Source of the DNA: Candidatus Poribacteria bacterium
GTDB lineage: Bacteria > Poribacteria > WGA-4E > WGA-3G
Assembly (NCBI GenBank): GCA_022828145.1
Contig: JAJEJA010000015.1
Coordinates: forward strand, 32,973-96,972
DNA: 64,000 nt
Direction of reading: 5' to 3'
Shown here: one piece after another, positions 61,458-64,000 of the stretch
Layout of the letters: each line of letters opens with the position of its first letter
Numbering within the stretch: position 1 is the first letter of the stretch
The notes under the pieces: generated by a model
Databases searched by the model: none
The model's input: the letters and a program-made list of their open reading frames with translations, nothing else
What the model was told of the DNA's origin: nothing
Position numbers and translations under genes: made by a program

Positions 61458-63549
61458 TAGAAATCTTCACCTTTCTCCAAATATATGGTTGAGAATACAG
61501 CAATAGCGCGTCTTTTGAAAACACGACACTGAATCCCTCACCGTTCTGATCGATTAACGGGAAAATGGAAAACATCGCTGGCAAGCGTAATATCCTTCTT
61601 AAATCACGTACTGGTTCTTTACGAATAAGACACAAAAGAGGTTTTACGCACAACCATCTATTGATCTTGTTAATTTCAGGAGAATTGCCATCAATTTCAA
61701 ATCCCTTGAGGACATGCAATTTGCGGTAATGGTCATCAGTAGTAAACTTAGTCCGAATCCTCTGTGTCTGACACAGTTGAAAACTTTCACGTTCAGAGAG
61801 GTATTTATGTAATCGTAAATAGACATCAACATACTGAAATCGACGAAACGGTACCTTCTGTATCTGACATTCTCGTTTAAAATCCGCTTTTTCCATGTAT
61901 TCAACTTCGGCGTTTTGCAACACCCACAACAGATTGTAGTCTTTGATTTTACCGTCGGTTTCGTCAAGGATACCACAGGTAAAAGGTGTTTCCCCACGAA
62001 ACCGAATCACACCTGCATCAATAATTTCCGGTTGGTTTTTCTTAACAGCGAAATACAATTTTGTTGAACATATTTCAATATCGGTCTCGAAAATTTCGGA
62101 ATAAACCTGTGTGAGTTTTTTACGTTCAGATGCATAGTTATCACGTAATCGTGGATGTCCAAGTGTGTTGATAATATGTGAGGCATGCAACCACCCCCAA
62201 GATTTGCGATAGTTACGAAAATCGTTGATAGGTGAGAAAACTCGTTTATCCTCATCTTCATTTTTCATGAAATCAATCAGAGTTTCCTTGTTAATTTTTG
62301 AATTTGCTGGAATGACCTGTGCCACCCGTTCATAAGCATATTTTGGTAGCAGTGAATGTGCAACAAAACGTTCAAACTTCATAACCGTCCCGTCGGTTTT
62401 TTCGTATTCAGAATGCCGCCCCAGTCGCCCTAATCTTTGAATCCATGCCCCAGACTCCATTGCTTCAAAAACAAGGAAGTTGATTTTGAAGTCAATGCCG
62501 ACATCTACCGTTGAAGTGCCAACAAGTAGATCGCTTTCGTGGAGTGCAAAATACCGTTCTTGTTGGCTGCTGAGTCCCGTATTTTCTCCAACGCGTAAAG
62601 GGAAATCGCCTGCTCGGTTTCGTTCCTTGAGAAATGTGCAAATTCGTTTCGCAGCAGCGACCGAGTTGACGATAATTGCCCCCCTTGAACTTGGATTTTC
62701 GTCAAACCACTTAGCAATCTGCTGGTAATGGTTTTCGACCCACGCCTCAGTCTGGGGACCTACTGCATGAAAGTGTAAGTCGAATGGGGCACAGATCTTG
62801 CGCCAATCTGCTGAAACCTGTTTATCAGATTGATAACACCCCTCAATGATTTTATAGCGAAGATTCGCTTTTTCTAAACAATTTAGCAGAAGCGGATTTG
62901 GTGTTGCAGAGAGAAAGACAAATTTTTTCTGACTCCATTGACCACTTCCCTGCTCAATGAAATACAACAGTGTCGTTAGCACAGAAATGACTTGTGAAAC
63001 ATCATAAATATGGAATTCGTCAAACACAAAAAGATCATAATAGTCAATAACATGTTGTACTAACTGGTCAGGGTTTTCGTATTCGGAATTCAGATACTGG
63101 AAATTGGCAATTAGATTAAATATGTCGGGATTTGTGAGAAGTATAGGGTTTTTTAGTGCCAAATGCTCAATTGCTGCTTTTTGTCCGCGTAAGTCCTTCA
63201 ATTTAGTACGTAGTTCAAACAGACTATCGCTAAACATGCTGTCACACGCAACCGGTTGTGCAAACCATTTGCAGTAGTCTTGCACTTGTCGTTCTTGATC
63301 CTTGATTAATTCATTGGTTGGGTACATAGCAAGGATTGACCTACCTGATGTGAATGAGGAAAGATATGCAGCCAGACTTTTTCCATCACCTGTCATTGCA
63401 GTATTAAAGACAACATCAATATCAGGGTTGCGAATTGCATCAAATGTTTTCACTTGATGTTCGCGTAAAGATATTTCCTGAGGGACACCTACAATTGGAT
63501 CAGATTGTGTAAGTTTTGAATAGACTGGTAAAACTCTAATTGGGTTCAT
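61450..63549 (-). CDS. cas3: Type I-D CRISPR Cas3 helicase (Cas3d)
   Basis: This 699-aa superfamily 2 helicase unwinds target DNA. Motifs are TAMTGDGKSLAAY near residue 50 (Walker A), FVFDEFHIYD near 175 (DExH), FLSATPNPLL near 212, VGTSTVDVGIDFK near 345 and QRLGRLGRHSEY near 372. There is no HD domain, which fits type I-D, where that nuclease is on Cas10d. It is the first gene of the cas operon. Its promoter must lie in 63550-63620, but no clear boxes were found. Confidence 0.92.
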   Translation of the reverse strand: MNPIRVLPVYSKLTQSDPIVGVPQEISLREHQVKTFDAIRNPDIDVVFNTAMTGDGKSLAAYLSSFTSGRSILAMYPTNELIKDQERQVQDYCKWFAQPVACDSMFSDSLFELRTKLKDLRGQKAAIEHLALKNPILLTNPDIFNLIANFQYLNSEYENPDQLVQHVIDYYDLFVFDEFHIYDVSQVISVLTTLLYFIEQGSGQWSQKKFVFLSATPNPLLLNCLEKANLRYKIIEGCYQSDKQVSADWRKICAPFDLHFHAVGPQTEAWVENHYQQIAKWFDENPSSRGAIIVNSVAAAKRICTFLKERNRAGDFPLRVGENTGLSSQQERYFALHESDLLVGTSTVDVGIDFKINFLVFEAMESGAWIQRLGRLGRHSEYEKTDGTVMKFERFVAHSLLPKYAYERVAQVIPANSKINKETLIDFMKNEDEDKRVFSPINDFRNYRKSWGWLHASHIINTLGHPRLRDNYASERKKLTQVYSEIFETDIEICSTKLYFAVKKNQPEIIDAGVIRFRGETPFTCGILDETDGKIKDYNLLWVLQNAEVEYMEKADFKRECQIQKVPFRRFQYVDVYLRLHKYLSERESFQLCQTQRIRTKFTTDDHYRKLHVLKGFEIDGNSPEINKINRWLCVKPLLCLIRKEPVRDLRRILRLPAMFSIFPLIDQNGEGFSVVFSKDALLLYSQPYIWRKVKISNV

Positions 63550-63624
63550 TTTGTACTCTCGAAAAACTAAAATGCTTTTACTCTAGTGGATTGTCTACTC
63601 TAATATTGTGTGTATTATCAAAAG

Positions 63625-63690
63625 GCGGGAATCGGAGTTCCCTCCTACAGAACTGAATATTGGTAGGAGCGATCTCCGAATCGCGACCTA
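63625..63690. repeat. Imperfect palindrome, 'GAATCGCGAC' family
   Basis: GCGGGAATCGGAGTTCCCTC at the left and GATCTCCGAATCGCGACCTA at the right, upstream of cas3. Apart from this repeat, the promoter and the RNA below, the 63550-64000 space has no gene. Confidence 0.7.
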
Positions 63691-63808
63691 CACATTTAGC
63701 CTGGACTATCCACTACTAAATATAGAATGATAATTTATCACTCCCCGTGTCAAGACACCGATGCTTTAGCTTGGTGATGTAGACACGGCTAAAACATCTG
63801 AAAAAGAT

Positions 63809-63837
63809 TTGACTTTCACTGAAATATGTGGTATCAT
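63809..63837 (+). promoter_or_regulatory. Near-consensus sigma-70 promoter
   Basis: TTGACT at 63809-63814, exactly 17 bases, TATCAT at 63832-63837. Transcription should start near 63844, at the first base of the structured RNA that follows. Confidence 0.65.
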
Positions 63838-63843
63838 ATATTT

Positions 63844-63940
63844 AGCATCTTTGGATAGGATCGTTACCCCACACACAACCATGTGTGGGACCTATCCCCG
63901 CCAGTAACGAGGTGTGTGATGCTGGTGCGAAATCACATAA
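63844..63940 (+). ncRNA. Candidate structured RNA (sRNA or 5' leader), unknown class
   Basis: Beginning at the predicted transcription start, three nested helices can form. AGCATC (63844-63849) pairs with GATGCT (63918-63923). CGTTAC (63862-63867) pairs with GTAACG (63904-63909). CCCACACA (63868-63875) pairs with TGTGTGGG (63882-63889). In addition GGATAGG (63853-63859) matches CCTATCC (63891-63897), which would make a pseudoknot. TGTGAT/ATCACA near 63915-63936 offers a further or competing hairpin. I do not recognise a known riboswitch or ribozyme class. The transcript runs past the window end. The 3' boundary is a guess. Confidence 0.45.
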
Positions 63941-64000
63941 AACGTTAGAATGTAGTAGTGAAAACCAAACATTACGTTGTAAAACCTACAACGCCCCTAC

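Noticed and set aside
63844..63940. Structured RNA as an HDV-like self-cleaving ribozyme
   Set aside because: The order of helices partly recalls the HDV double pseudoknot, but P4 is missing, the P3-like stem is far too long, and no catalytic C segment is recognisable.
1..64000. tRNA and rRNA genes
   Set aside because: No cloverleaf-like segments with the GGTTCGA-type T-arm outside coding genes and no rRNA-like stretches were recognised; a tRNAscan/Infernal run would settle it.

Overview
This 64 kb window has a moderate G+C content and looks like a piece of chromosome from an uncultured Gram-negative bacterium, most likely Candidatus Poribacteria or a close relative. That assignment is an inference. 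It rests on outer-membrane-type proteins (an Omp85-like barrel fused to a propeller, OmpA/MotB-like, lipoproteins), a Pup/UBact-proteasome operon of the kind found outside Actinobacteria, paired TIM-barrel sugar isomerases and Gfo/Idh/MocA dehydrogenases, and intergenic spaces full of short palindromic elements. No rRNA or tRNA gene was recognised.

Layout. 1-524: tandem repeats, then a promoter with paired direct repeats. 525-4755: a three-subunit xanthine dehydrogenase/CO dehydrogenase-type molybdenum hydroxylase with a small protein gene in the middle. 4839-7784: small proteins, an alpha/beta hydrolase, a TIM-barrel isomerase and a PmoA-like (DUF6807) protein. 7819-10830: a fused nuclease-methyltransferase restriction enzyme broken by one in-frame TAG. 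10954-11808: two copies of a mobile palindrome around a 60-aa gene. 11941-17387: a Rieske fusion protein, a sulfite-oxidase-like molybdoenzyme, a phosphodiesterase and two membrane proteins. 17384-27625 (minus strand): QueG, PheA, a DUF5069-like gene with an in-frame TGA followed by a bSECIS-like hairpin, UPF0182, a peptidase-propeller-barrel protein and two lipoproteins. 27916-38925: sugar metabolism (Gfo/Idh, TIM barrel, RhaI-like, RpiA), a DUF4159 protein, a GT9 glycosyltransferase and envelope proteins.

39199-46045 (minus) is a complete pupylation-proteasome operon: ATPase (Mpa/ARC), Dop, UBact/Pup, PrcB, PrcA and PafA. Several genes overlap by one base (TAATG). PrcB has Thr1, Asp17 and Lys33 in register, and the modifier ends in Gly-Glu. 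Upstream lie an ECF sigma factor and, divergently, a sensor histidine kinase. 49251-54475 holds a squalene-cyclase-fold protein, a large secreted repeat protein and a gingipain/caspase-fold cysteine peptidase.

56804-63549 (minus) is the effector part of a type I-D CRISPR-Cas system (Cas3, Cas10d/Csc3 with HD domain, Csc2, Csc1). No cas6, cas1, cas2 or cas4 is in the window, and there is no convincing CRISPR array. The last 200 bases carry a near-consensus sigma-70 promoter whose predicted transcript begins with a nested, pseudoknot-capable RNA fold.

The strongest candidates for undescribed biology are the possible selenoprotein at 19816-20061, the structured RNA at 63844-63940, the TIR-bounded palindromic elements with 5-bp target duplications, and the 51-bp-period hairpin array at 54828-54960 near the I-D genes.
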